A DNA stretch of 64,000 nt. Source: Chrysemys picta bellii (Eukaryota > Chordata > Testudines > Emydidae). This document shows, one piece after another, positions 44,541 to 55,669 of this stretch (position 1 is its first letter; each line of letters opens with the position of its first letter). The stretch lies in NCBI RefSeq assembly GCF_011386835.1, contig NC_088800.1, positions 83,702,981 to 83,766,980 on the forward strand, given 5' to 3'. A program made the translations under genes and the position numbers. The notes under the pieces were generated by a model. The model saw only the letters and a list, made by a program, of their open reading frames with translations. It was not told the origin of the DNA and searched no databases.

Positions 44541-46725
44541 TAAGGGCCCAATCCAATGCCCACATAAGTCAACTGAAAGTCTCCCAAAGACTTCAACTGG
44601 AGTTGGATCAGACCCTGAAATAAAAATTCCCCTTAAGTTCCACAGAGCTAGGATTTCACCCTCTAGCAAGCAAGGCTACATCAGATCTGAACGACATCTT
44701 TCATGCTGCAAAGAAAATGCTGAATTACCTCCGATATAGCTCCTTGATTTACTCCATTGAATGTGTACGGCACATGGGTTCCAATTCCGATCTGAATTCC
44801 ACAGGTGTAAATTTAGAATAATTCCATTTGCTTTAGTGGAGTTTCTTTGGTTTTGCACTGGTGATTTGGATTTGGCCTGAGATATGTAGGACCATACAGT
44901 GCTAAAAGACCCTACCTAGAGATTCCTGCATAGATGTTGGTGTTTGTATTTTATGGGGTTTCAGCATTAACACTGCATTTCTTGCTTCTGGAAGGGGCAG
45001 ATATCAGACCCGCTGGGGTTGTCTGAACATATTTTGTTTTGTTTTTTGTGATTTAATTTTTTAGTATTGTTTGTAATGATGCTATTAAACTAGAGTGGGA
45101 AGAAAGTGAGAGTTGTTTCAAGTAGAAGAGAAGCTGTCACTGTTGTGCTATAGGGTAGGAAGATCTGTTGACTCCAATGTCTTGTCAGTGGGGTCAGCAA
45201 GGGAAAATTTTAGTTGAATATTAGGAAAGATCCTTATGGGCCAAATGTCAATGAAGTTGCACCAGGGTTGTGTATAATTCTAATAGTTCAGGTGATGGAG
45301 GAAGCTTGCCACGGGTTACTGCAGAATTGCCACAGATGGAGGCATGGAAAACTAATCCTGAAACCTTTCTATAAATACAAGATGCTTTCCTAATAAGGAA
45401 ATCAACCTTGCATTGCAGCTGGGGGCGGGGGGGGGGGGGGGGGAATACACTAGAAAAGACCCACCAAATGTTCCATCAAACCAAACTGATTTCCTCTCCT
45501 GCCATGAGGTAACAGATTTTGTTTAGCATTCTTAATAATGAAGTCACTGCACAAGGCTACAGTGCGGTAGACTGTCATCTTGCTGCACCGATGTATGCAC
45601 CTACCTACCTTACAAGAATATATCCCATAGGATGGCAGCTGCTCCATCCCTCAGTAACTGAGTTAATACATCTAGCAGATGAAGAAGCATAGGAGTATAT
45701 GTAGTAGTACTTTGCCTCATTGTCTTCAGCCATACCTTGCACTGTAACTAATGACCTTTGGAGGTGTCATCCATGTGTGATCTATATTTATATGAACAGA
45801 AGGGGCCATTTGCACAAAGGCATCCATAAGGCAAAATCCTCCGACCATGAACACAGATGATTCTAGTGCAAATCTACGTTGCACTGGGCAGAGGACAGGC
45901 TGTGAAGAACTCATGCAGGGTGTTCTCAAACCCTGCTTCATCTGCCTTAGTGCACTGGATACTCGGGGATTGAGGTGGCAGGTGGGAACATGGAAGGTGA
46001 TTTGCTTCCTGATGCACTGATCCGACAGCCAGGTCTACCCTCCCTCCCAGGGGATGTGGTGGGGACAGGGTTTTAAAGCCATGTTGTTTACATCAGCAGA
46101 GCAGCTGCGGGAGATCTCAGGCCCACTGGCCTTTGTGAAACATGCCTGCAGCCTGCCCATTTGCTGCGGCTTTATATGGGGACTAAGATTTGGCCCGTAA
46201 CCCATGCTTCCATCTAAGAGCATGCAGTGCCATCGTTCATTATGCACAGTCATTGGTTGTTCGTTGAGTCACTCAGAACCCCTTAATGGGTCTTATTCGT
46301 GAGCATTAGAATAACTTTCTTTCTTTTGCTAATAGCCTGGTTAGACCAAGAGACCGGCAGATATTTAACATTTAAGTCATTTAAGACTTAATTCTTCAGC
46401 TCCTACAGCATCTGCCAAAAATGGAGCATTTATCTGCTTTCCAAATTCACAAGGGGGCAAAGGCCATAAGCCAGCCTATAGCCTGCACTCCCACCCCTTC
46501 TCTCCCCCAGGTCACATGGAATGGAGCTTTGGAATCTTCTCCACATACTCCACTCCCTTTTCTTATTCACTAAATGATGGTTTAAAAAGCATTTGGCCTT
46601 GTACTCTTTGCACACACAGTCACTGAAGTCAATGGGGCTTTGGGTTGCACAAGGAATGCAGGGCCAACCTCGAAGTGTGAAACATTGCCAGGTGGGGCAC
46701 CCGCTTTCAGATACCTCTGAGACAT
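44541..46725. other. No gene seen; G-run
   Basis: Contains a 17-base G run at 45427-45443, after GGGGGC. Around 44545-44640 and 44790-44880 there are relics of the near-palindromic 'aagtc(a)a(c)tg' repeat type. The remainder is unclassified. Confidence 0.45.
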
Positions 46726-46726
46726 T

Positions 46727-46910
46727 TCATAGCATCAAAGAAGTTAGAGATGGAAGGGCCCCTCTAGGTCACATCTGTGGTGGTCTGCCCTGAGCAGGAC
46801 ATGATTGCTCCCTGCAGTAGGCTTGCTAATGCTTTACCCATCATTTTAAATGTCTTTCCAACATCTCTAGTTAAAAAGAAACCACCTCTTTCCCCTTCTC
46901 TTTCTTTTTA
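46727..46910 (-). repeat. CR1 3' end, minus orientation, decayed
   Basis: TTCATAGCATCAAAGAAGTT, AGATGGAAGGGCCCCTCTAG, GTCACATCTG and GTCTTTCCAACATCTCTAGT. The tail-GGAAGGG-GTCAnnTnnTCT order is the reversed CR1 3' region. Confidence 0.6.
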
Positions 46911-47770
46911 CTGAAACTTTGCTTGGAACTGACAGAAAACTTTCCCAAAAATAACACTGGACTCTCTCCCAGCTGTGGGCGTTGTGACTTCTGAACAGGG
47001 AAGTCTGCAATGTGATTTGTTTCACGGCAGATTTCTGTCAGCTTTGGCTCCTCTCCATCCTGGCTGGTACCAAATTTACAAGGTTTCTCATTCCATTTTT
47101 TTTATTTCTCTCCCAGACTTACCTCTGACTCTCCAAGGCCTCTTCTTCATAAAGCTGTGAGGTTTTCTTGACATTGCCATCCTCAAAACATGGGGCAGAG
47201 AAACCCGTAAAAGTAGCCAACAAGCTTTGTGACTTTTTTTCTTTTTTCAAGACAGTCACTTCCTTCGGGACGACGTTAAAACATGGCAAAGAGGGAAGGG
47301 GTCATATTTTTGTTTTGTTTCCCATTTGAACTGTAATTTTTCTACTTGTGCAAAAAGAGTTCTGAGGAATTTTTGTAGGAGGAAAACAGGTTCAGCGATA
47401 CCTGGGGGCTCTGAGAGAGGCCCTGGCTTCTGTGAGCTGAATGCTGGGATTGTTACTGCAGCAAACTTCCTTTTGAAATCAATGGGAATTTTGCCTCAGT
47501 AAGAATTGAGTAAAAACGGAAGGCACGATCCTCAGCGGGGTGTAAATTGGCAAAGGTCTATTGAGTTTAATGCAGCTACTCCAATGTATACCAGCTACGG
47601 ATCTGGCCCTGAGGGCCCAGTTGTATCCTCCTGGCTAGTGACACCCAGAAAGACAATTCCACGTTGTTCCTCTCTCATGGAATGCCCTCCAAATTCTTCC
47701 ATTGGGAGAGAAGGGAAGACAAGTGGGTTGGAAACCAGTCAGGGACGTCCCTAGGGAAGTGCGGGGCCCG
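46911..47770. other. No gene seen
   Basis: Unclassified. A near-palindromic relic lies at about 47470-47620. Confidence 0.45.
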
Positions 47771-47775
47771 GGACA

Positions 47776-48140
47776 TAGGTGCCAAGTTTCTAATCTGCCA
47801 GGGGGTGCTCCCCCCACCGCGGCTCTGCCCAGGCCCCGCCTTCACTCTGCCCCTTCCCCCAAAGCCCCACCCCTGCCCTGCTTCTTCCCACCCCCGTCCC
47901 GCCTCTTCCCCGCCCAGTTCCACCCCCTCGCCCCATCCCCTACTGACGCCGCAAAACATCTGATCTGCGACAGGCGGTAGGCACTGAGAGGGAGGGGGAG
48001 GCGCTGATCGGCGGGGCCCACCGGCAGGCAGGAGGCGCTGGGGGGAGGGGGAGGTTTTGGTAGGGGAGCTCCTCCTCGCTCCCCCTGGCCACCTGCTGCT
48101 CGCCTCCCCATTCACCTCCTCACCCCGCCAGCCTCCTGTC
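47776..48140. repeat. GC-rich interspersed repeat (C-rich half then G-rich half)
   Basis: Starts ATAGGTGCCAAGTTTCTAAT and GGGGGTGCTCCCCCCACCGC. A CCCCGCC/CCCTTCCC-rich half (to about 47940) follows, then CGCAAAACATCTGATCTGCG and a GGGGGAGG-rich half. I recall this as an abundant turtle family but cannot name it. The overlapping frames of 92-146 codons here are low-complexity artefacts. Confidence 0.5.
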
Positions 48141-48734
48141 TCACCTCCCTGCCTGCCTCCTCACGATGTTAGAAGCACAGGGCTCCCCAGGGCCATATAT
48201 GACTAGATAGATAGACCCTCACCCTCTCCAGAGGAGTTTTCCAGAATGGAGGGTGAGGGGCAGAAAGCTAATACCAGCAGTGCAGTCCTGATTTGCTGAA
48301 GTACCAGAATGACCCCACCCCACTGGCATGCCCTTGCACGTACAGTGCGTGCGAGGCCATGTTGGATGGAGGACGCCATTTTGCTCTACAAAACCGTGTC
48401 CTCCATGTGACCACATGGAGGACACCATTTTGTTTCCGTGTAAGTACCGGGACGGTGTTCTGGCCTTACTACACCACTGGCTAATCCGCTCCCTGATTTG
48501 CTTTCTTGAGCATTTTCCACAAGGTTGTTGGGAGGACAGAGCACATCCTGCCCACGTAGCCCTCTTGCGCTTCCCAAGGCATAAACCCTGAGGCTTGCAA
48601 ATGGGCACCTTGCCAGGACCAGAAGGTGGCTCCCGCTGACTCTACCCTTCCATGAAGGAGGCGTGAGATTCATGGCTGGCTTGAGAGGACATTTCCCCTC
48701 CTGACCCAAGATCTCAGAATGTAGCCGTATTAGC

Positions 48735-48850
48735 TTAGACTGTAATGTCTTTGAGACAGGGAGTCTTACTATGTAACCATACAGCACCTCGTGAACTGGG
48801 GCCCTGAGCCTGATTGGGAGCACTACTGGAATGCAAATAACAATAATGAG
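48735..48850 (+). repeat. L2/MIR-type 3' tail relic
   Basis: GACTGTAATGTCTTTGAGAC, AGGGAGTCTTACTATGTAAC, CATACAGCACCTCGTG, then CACTACTGGAATGCAAATAA. Plus-orientation copy of the family. Confidence 0.65.
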
Positions 48851-48854
48851 ATCG

Positions 48855-50680
48855 GCTAATTCAGCAGAAATGTCTTTCTCCCTCACCTCTGTGGTGTGGA
48901 TCTCAATTCCCTGTTCTGCACTCGTTTGGTGCACGGAACCTGTGTTAACTTTCAGCCACAAAGCGGCCAGACAAATAGAAGCAAGGATCTTCCCTTTCAT
49001 TGGGGGGGTGGTAGGGGTTGAAAGCTGAGAAAATTCCAGTCCCAGCAAACCCAGCTGAGCAGCCTTTGTCTTGATGCAATCCTGCTCTTTCCGCACCACA
49101 TTAATTTAAGATGCTACGAAGTGAGAAGTGTGTGTGTGGGGGTGGGAGGGGAAAGGTTGCTGTCTGAAATTTGTTTGGAGTCTTTGCAGGATAAATCCCT
49201 GTGGAATTTAATTTAAACAAGCTGACACCAATATGAATCATGCCACCATTACCTGCTTTTGAACGCTTCCTACCAAACGCTTGCACATTTCTTTCTTTCT
49301 TTCTGTATTCGAAATGACAGACTAAAAGCATCTCAAACTGTATTTAGTCCCCCCGCCCCCATCCTAACAGGGTGTAATCTTTTTTTTCTTTCTTTCTTCG
49401 ATGTAATAAGAAATAACATCTGTTATAAAAATCTATGGCCAAGGGCAGCAACAGCGGATAACAACTTATCAAAATTTGGCAATTTGAAACAGTGGCTGGT
49501 TTTAAACAGAAACTGTCTCAGTGCCGGTCATGTGCTCATGGGCTGTACTAGAGTGTTGTCTCATCTGTCTACAATCTGAACAGATTAAATGTATTTAGGG
49601 AGAAAAGAGAGTGAGAGAAAAGAAAGGAGAGTGCAAGGCTCAGGAAAAGAGAGAGAAAGGGGGAAACAAAAAGAGAAGGAAATAAAAGAAAGACGTCCAG
49701 TAAAGTGATAAATGCTTTGGTTCTCATGGTGAGGACAGCACTGTATTTAAAAGATTTACATGAGTTTATGTAAAATCTCCTAAATTTTACTGAAACAAAA
49801 CAACCAGGCTTTATAACATACCCAAGTCTAAGCATATTATCCAGCGTGACTGTGTCTAGACTGGTCATTGGCTTTAATAGAAGAGCTATATCTTTGAAGA
49901 GGCAGAAAAGTGGCCAGGAGTAAGCATGGAACATGGAAGATTGTAGAATTCAAAAGGACAAACATTATTTGATACCCTATTTATAGGGCACCACAGGGGG
50001 AAAGGTAAAGGTTTCAGAAAAGAAAGAAGCACTTTAATTTTACCTGGAGATTTTCCAACAATAAAATCTAATCCATCATTCTCTCTGGGTGACTGCTCTT
50101 AATGAAAATTTAGAGGCTGTGACTGAAATTTAGAATTCACAGGGGATACTATTAGGAAGATGTCTAGCAGCTACACAAAACCTGTTATATCATGGCCCTG
50201 CCAAGAAGGGGGAAAAGGTTGAGTGTGAAACGGACAGATTTTAATTTGGCACCCTGACTCCCTGGATCACCGAGGGTCCCACTTCTATAATGGATTTCTC
50301 TTCACAGCTCCCAGAGTCAAATCCATCCAATGGAGTTACAGGATTTCTTTTGTTGGGGGAAATCCTGGCTCCATTAAAGTCAATGGGAGTTTTGTCATTG
50401 ATTCAATGCGTTCAGAATTTCACCCACTGTGTTTACCTATCCTCTAAACCACATTGTCTAGTTGGTCATTTCCTTTAGCTTATACAAATGGCAGGTACTG
50501 GTCAAGCAATCGGAAAAAACCCAATGGCTGGTGATAGGTGCAAAGATTTTGGAGGTTCAGTTAAGTTCAGATATGTACCCCAAAATCGGGTTAATTCTCC
50601 AGTGCTGATCTGCTGTGTTTGAACCTCCCAGGTACTCAAGATTGGATTTGAAATGTGTCAAGTTGAGATAGTGCTGGGCA
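48855..50680. other. No gene seen
   Basis: Contains TTTC-rich tracts near 49290-49305 and 49380-49400, a purine-rich GAGA tract at 49598-49690, and a near-palindromic relic around 50365-50430. No coding evidence. Confidence 0.45.
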
Positions 50681-50754
50681 GGGCCGCCGAGGGCGGGTTC
50701 GGGCCCCAGTGAAAAAAATTTTTCTGGCCCCCCAGCAAGGGCGGACCAGCTAAA

Positions 50755-50840
50755 CAGGGCCGACGAGGGGGGGGGGAGCCAGGCCCCAGGCCCCCTTCTG
50801 GTAATTTTTACCAGCTTCCCGCCCCCTCTCGTCAGCCCTG
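50755..50840. mobile_element. Small GC-rich MITE-like inverted repeat
   Basis: CAGGGCCGACGAGGGGG at the left and CCCCCTCTCGTCAGCCCTG at the right are inverted terminal repeats. An internal GGTAATTTTTACC palindrome lies at 50800-50812. The preceding CAGGGCCGCCGAGGGCGGG (from about 50679) may be an older, related end. No target duplication was resolved. Confidence 0.5.
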
Positions 50841-52220
50841 GTGCTGGGGCACTCTACTTCTGGTCAGGGTGGAAACAGCATTTCCCTGTCATGATGGCGC
50901 ATCAGTTCCAGCTACAAATAGGAAGTGCTGAGGTGCATGGAAATGAGCGTTGAGGGGGAAGTTAATTAATCAAACCCAAACACAAGCCCTGTGATTCAAT
51001 TCCAGAAAGGGGTACAGGTTTGGGGGCCTGATTCAAAGTCAGTGGCCTTTGCAGTCAATGGACAGACACCCATTGACTTGACCGGGCTCTGGATCAACCC
51101 TTAGGGGGGTGGGGAGACCGTATGGGTGTGATGGTTGAGGATGGGTGATATTTTTCTGAACCGATTCTTCCAATTCCAACAGTGACCTTAGCTAGGTCTC
51201 CTCTGCTGCAAAGCATATCTGTAGATGTCACCTAGGTCTTGCACAGGTTTACAGGTTAATGGCTGAGAGCCCTATGTCTGTCTGTCAGGAAATGTGAATA
51301 GGTTCAGTTTGTTAATAAATAGCATCTTAGAGGCAGGCAAAAGTCTCCAGAGTTTGGTTCTCCGTTTCAAACACCCCTAAATATTGTGTGTGTTTGGATC
51401 CAGAGTTTTGATATAATATATAGCTATAGTATTGTTGCCCTTCTGCCTGGCATTGCCAACTGCAAGGGCCTTGGCGGGGTGTTTCCCCATTGGAAATGAA
51501 ATCAGTGACATGAAGACTGGGTATATTCTGAATGTAACTTCTTTCTTTTACACTGTATACATCAGTCCTTAAAGAGAGGTGGTCACAAACGGCATGCAGG
51601 CAACCCCAGGCACTAATGGACAGTTCCCAGGAAGCAACTCTGCCCCAAGAACTGCCTCTAGTTCAAGCGATTAAGGCAGAGAGCAAATTCCCTGCTGCTT
51701 GCTACGGCTCTCCCAAAAGAACATCACAAAATTAACAACAATACAGCATTATCTTCCGAGCCTGCACAGAGCGGTTAGGCTGAGAAAAAGAACTTATGTG
51801 TAACAGAGACAGCTGTTGACTTTCATCACAATGCTATATTATATGAATTTACATAAACACCACCATTTCCCACCTCCCATGGTCCCATTCCTGCACAGAG
51901 TTCAGCTCTGGAATAGGAATGAATCGAACTGTCCGTTGTCAACCAGAATGACAACCCTGCAGGCTTTCTTCACAGGACAGGTATAGCAAAGGCAGGTTCC
52001 TCGGCATACCATACCCTGGCAGTGTGCCTCACTTCCTGATCTACAGGCACCACAATTCGGAGATAGTAGGTCGGTCTCCGTGGCCCATTCAGCACTGATA
52101 TGCCAGCAATTGTTGGTAATTAGACCAATTAGTACCATTTGGTATGGTGTTTTTGCTGATGTAGGTGCTTACCTACTAAAAACTTATCTGAGATCCATCA
52201 AACTCATTTCACACAGGCCG
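50841..52220. other. No gene seen
   Basis: Unclassified, with a near-palindromic relic at about 51020-51105. The 78-codon minus frame 51902-52138 has several cysteines (CGACRSGSEAHC, CYTCPVKKAC) but no recognised fold and no splice context. Confidence 0.4.
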
Positions 52221-52224
52221 CTGT

Positions 52225-52340
52225 ACAGTAATAATTATTAATAGTTTATTTAAGATTGATATTGCAGTAGTGCCCCAAAAGACTCGGTCAGGATTTGGGA
52301 CCCCAGTGTGCTTGGTGCTATACAAACACAAGAAATGACT
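52225..52340 (-). repeat. L2/MIR-type 3' tail relic
   Basis: TAATAATTATTAATAGTTTA, GATATTGCAGTAGTGCCCCA, GGGACCCCAGTGTGCTTGGT, GCTATACAAACACAAG. Minus-orientation copy, truncated. Confidence 0.75.
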
Positions 52341-54660
52341 TTCAGTCGACCTGGACTGGATTTGTGTGGGTGACAGAAAAGAAAGGCTGACAATCTCTCA
52401 TTACTCATCCCCAGAGCCATCCATTCCCAATCATTTATTTTTTAACCAAAGCAGATCACTAGTCTGTTTGCAATATTTTCTAATGGGACAAAATAAGCCC
52501 CAAATTCAATTATTAAATACCATAACGTTAAATTATTTAAGGGCCTGGATCAACATCATGAATCAATTTAATACCAAAATCACTGCCAATTATTCAACTG
52601 AATCAAAATGCAATCCCATCACAAATGTTAAAGAACCAGCTAAATCTGTCCTAGGAAGGGCTTTAGTAATCAAAGTTCTCTTCATGCAAAAGGGGAAGAA
52701 ATGTTATTGCTTAAACCAGACAATATATAGTAATGCCAGATGTGAAATATTTGACTCAGATTATTGGCAACTATCGAATGCAAAATACTAATACTACTGG
52801 ATTCAAAGTTATGCCACCAAGTTTGTAATCCATGGACTGGGCTTAAGTATTCCTTTAAGTTTCTGCCTATGGATAACAGGCAATTTGGATTAGCTGCCAC
52901 AGAGATAATAGCCTCATAATTCTCAACATATGAGCATAAGCACTCTGCAACATCAAAAAATAAGGCAATTTTTAATATGTAACATTTTAATGACTTATGT
53001 TTTTTAAATTATATAGCTTCACAGGACCCGCATAATTAAGCATGAGAAATGTCTGAAACCAATCTAGTTGCCCTCTGTAAAGGAGAAAGAACCCAAGCAT
53101 TCTACCACCATCCTATGCAAAATGAAAACACTGAAAAGGATTCATTTTCACAGACTCGCACTCAAAAAATATAACCCACTGCCCCACTCCCCAGCTTTTC
53201 ATTTTAAAAATGTCAGACATTCCTTTGCCAAGTGTCTATGTCATCTGAAAATATCTATTCACCAAGGGATGGGCTCAGACACCTAGTTTTCTGATTTATA
53301 CCAATGCAATGTCTACACACACACACACACACACACACTTCTAAACCAGTCCATCATATCTTTTCTCTTTGGGGCAGGGATTCTCTTTTTTTGTATTATC
53401 TGTACAGTATGTAACTCACCACTATTGTGAGTAAGTATCATTTGACAGCCACTGTGCACGTGTGCGACTGACTAGATACCATTCATGGCAGTGGAGAATC
53501 GTGCCCTAAGCCTTTAGGCTCAGCCTGGGGAAAGGGTGGTGAGTACAGTACTGTACCACAGCTCTTGGTAGGAAGAGTGACGCAATTCATCCCTTGCGTT
53601 CCTCCTGCTCTGGTGGGGCAGAGAGGTAATCTTTTCAGTGTGCTGTTTGCTTTCCCCCTCACGCCAGGCCTGCAGACTGTGTTGGAGGTGGGTGGGGCAG
53701 AATCATGGCTCCGCCCACTCACCAACCGCTGGCTCACTGGGGAGCACTGGGCAGATGGCATTACTTTCCCACCACCATAACAACTCAGGCCAAAACATTA
53801 CAGGGCCCCGGCGTGGCCTGCAACGTATGGGGAGCCCCCCCCGGCTCACTCACCAGGCCCGTGAAACTTAGCAATTTCTCCCATGAGTCTGGTCTGACTT
53901 TCAAGTCAGCACTAGGTGAGTGTCTTCCAGTCTCAGGTTTTGTCGTGAACATTTTGCACAGATGTATTTTAAAAAAAAAAACAAAAAACTACTTCTCATG
54001 GGTGGCTTAGCAAAAGTGGCAAGGATGACGGGCGAGTGGGTGTGAGGTTTGAGTCTCTTTTGTGAAGCTTTACCCTGTGTGGTTTTTGGGAAGTTTGGTC
54101 CATTGGAGAGCAAGAGAAGGTCTTTCGGGAGGAAGGGAGCACCTTTCTTGCCACTGAAAGGATCTAGAGGACCTGAACTCCACGTTTGTTTTTCTTTCTT
54201 GACAAAGGACCACAAGAGTTTGAAATGCTGAAGAGCAAGGCTGGTTTTGTTTCTGCTTTTACACTGGAAGGAATTGAGGGCTGGGGAGGGGAGATGGTAG
54301 TGAGGAAAGGGTCAAAACAAGTCCTTCTGGCTGAAGGCAAAAGAAAATGTTGGCAGAGAGAACTGTGCCATAGGAAAAACAAAGGTTGTCCTAACGGTTC
54401 ATATTATTCCACAGGGGGTGTATAAAATTGTCGGACAGACTGAAGTGTCTGATACACAAAGGGGAATAAAAACTCATTAAAAGTCTAAAAGAAAACCCTA
54501 TTAAAATGCCAAATATAAAATAGAGGAGACTCGATCACCCTGATGCTATAGAAACATCAGGGCTTGAATGAACCAAACGCTTCTTGCTTTTGAAAACGGA
54601 GGAAATGTGTTACATGGAGAACCAGGTGCAATGAGGGGCAGATAGAGCATCAAAGAGCAC
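52341..54660. other. No gene seen; CA microsatellite
   Basis: An (AC)n microsatellite lies at 53314-53338. The AT-rich 141-codon plus frame 52366-52791 has no domain and I treat it as chance. 53360-53410 resembles the L2-type 'ggggcagggattctctttt' block. Frames at 53483-54425 overlap on both strands. Confidence 0.45.
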
Positions 54661-54673
54661 TGGTAATATTGCA

Positions 54674-54828
54674 AAAAGCAACAGAGGGTCCTGTGGCACC
54701 TTTGAGACTAACAGAAGTATTGGGAGCATAAGTTTTCGTGGGTAAGAACCTCACTTCTTCAGATGCAACAGGACCCTCTGTTGCTTTTTACAGATTCAGA
54801 CTAACATGGCTACCCCTCTGATACTTGA
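54674..54828 (-). mobile_element. PLE terminal-repeat insertion with target duplication
   Basis: A 155-bp insertion is flanked by TAATATTGCA at 54664-54673 and 54829-54838. On the minus strand it reads from the element start (CAGAGGGGTAGCC), through a hammerhead-like motif, to a tail with GGTGCCACAGGACCCTCTG. The block AAAGCAACAGAGGGTCCTG near the left end recurs inverted as CAGGACCCTCTGTTGCTTT at 54770-54788, the kind of complex terminal structure reported for Penelope-like elements. There is no coding part. Confidence 0.8.
54726..54766 (-). ncRNA. Hammerhead-like ribozyme motif in PLE terminal repeat
   Basis: On the minus strand the motif reads GCAT, CTGAAGA, stem II (GTGAG...CCCAC, one mismatch), GAAA, ACTT, ATGC. 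Stem I pairs GCAT with ATGC perfectly. The CTGAnGA and GAAA blocks are the hammerhead catalytic core in the right order, and stem III is very short, as reported for PLE hammerheads. One extra A lies between CTGAAGA and stem II, a departure from the textbook core. It lies in a delimited PLE insertion, and PLEs are known hammerhead carriers. Confidence 0.6.
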
Positions 54829-55283
54829 TAATATTGCAGGGACTTGAGAGGAGCCTGAAATGTTAAGGGGCTTTATTCCGGTTCCGGTGGGAAGGAGCAT
54901 GCTAGCAGGTTTTTGAAGGCATTCCACTCTGGTTCGGATTCATCTGTTTCTTAAACCGAGAGCTCTTGGCTGCCACGTTGCTGAGGTGGGGAGCATCTTC
55001 CACATCCTCTGTCTCCTGCACTGGATGCAAGCTGGCTCACAACCCAACTGGGAGTGTGTGTGGGGAATTAGCTCTAGGTTCTCTCCTGCGATTCCCTCTG
55101 TCTGTCACTTTATTTGTCCCCTGAAAAGCCCCATGTTGGACTGAATCATTCTTACGGGGCCTAAAATACCCTGGGAAGGGTCTTTCTTCTGGTGTCTTAT
55201 TTCTGGTTTATTTGATCTTGGAGGAAGGCAAGAACTTACCCATATTCTTTCAAGCATAAAAATAAAGGTTGTTTTGGTTCCAG

Positions 55284-55408
55284 CTAGGGTGACCAGACAG
55301 CAAGTGTGAAAAATCAGGATGGGGGTTGGGGGTAATAGGAGCCTATATAAGAAAAAGACCCAAAAATCAGGACTGTCCCTATAAAATTGGGACATCTGGT
55401 CACTCTAG
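55284..55408. mobile_element. 125-bp MITE with 6-bp target duplication
   Basis: Left CTAGGGTGACCAGA and right TCTGGTCACTCTAG are inverted terminal repeats with one mismatch. The flanks are TTCCAG at 55278-55283 and 55409-55414. The interior is a degenerate palindrome (AAAAATCAGGAT near the left; AAAAATCAGGACTGTCCC near the right). It is a known type of small turtle DNA transposon by recall; the superfamily is not assigned. Confidence 0.8.
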
Positions 55409-55549
55409 TTCCAGCTGAGGTGTGACGCCACCATCTAGTACCACTCGCTACTGCAGGCAACCTGTGTTCCTAGTAATGTCACCATTGTCTTCCTCATAAC
55501 TCCATCTCCTGTGTGTTCTACATCCATCCCTCATGTCTTGCCCCATTTG

Positions 55550-55665
55550 GATCATAAGCTCCTTGGGGCAGGAACTGTCTTTTATCCCAGCACAGTAAGG
55601 TCCTGATCCTGACTGGGGTCTGTGCATAGTACTGTAATACTAATTATAAACAACAATAAATATGG
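55550..55665 (+). repeat. L2/MIR-type 3' tail relic
   Basis: ATAAGCTCCTTGGGGCAGGA, ACTGTCTTTTATCCCAGCAC, GGTCCTGATCCTGACTGGGG, TACTGTAATACTAATTATAA, ACAACAATAAATA. Plus orientation. Confidence 0.75.
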
Positions 55666-55669
55666 ATGA

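Noticed and set aside
47776..48140. Second CpG-island promoter
   Set aside because: The CpG content lies within a C-rich then G-rich interspersed repeat; no exon or splice donor follows.
48386..49099. 237-codon minus-strand frame
   Set aside because: Runs through an L2/MIR-type relic and the palindrome region; no domain, and the frame passes through known non-coding repeat sequence.
52366..52791. 141-codon plus-strand frame
   Set aside because: AT-rich chance frame rich in Asn/Ile/Ser; no domain, repeats or splice support.
53314..53338. Possible CRISPR-like or satellite array in CA-rich sequence
   Set aside because: Simple (AC)n microsatellite; no spacers, and this is a eukaryotic genome.
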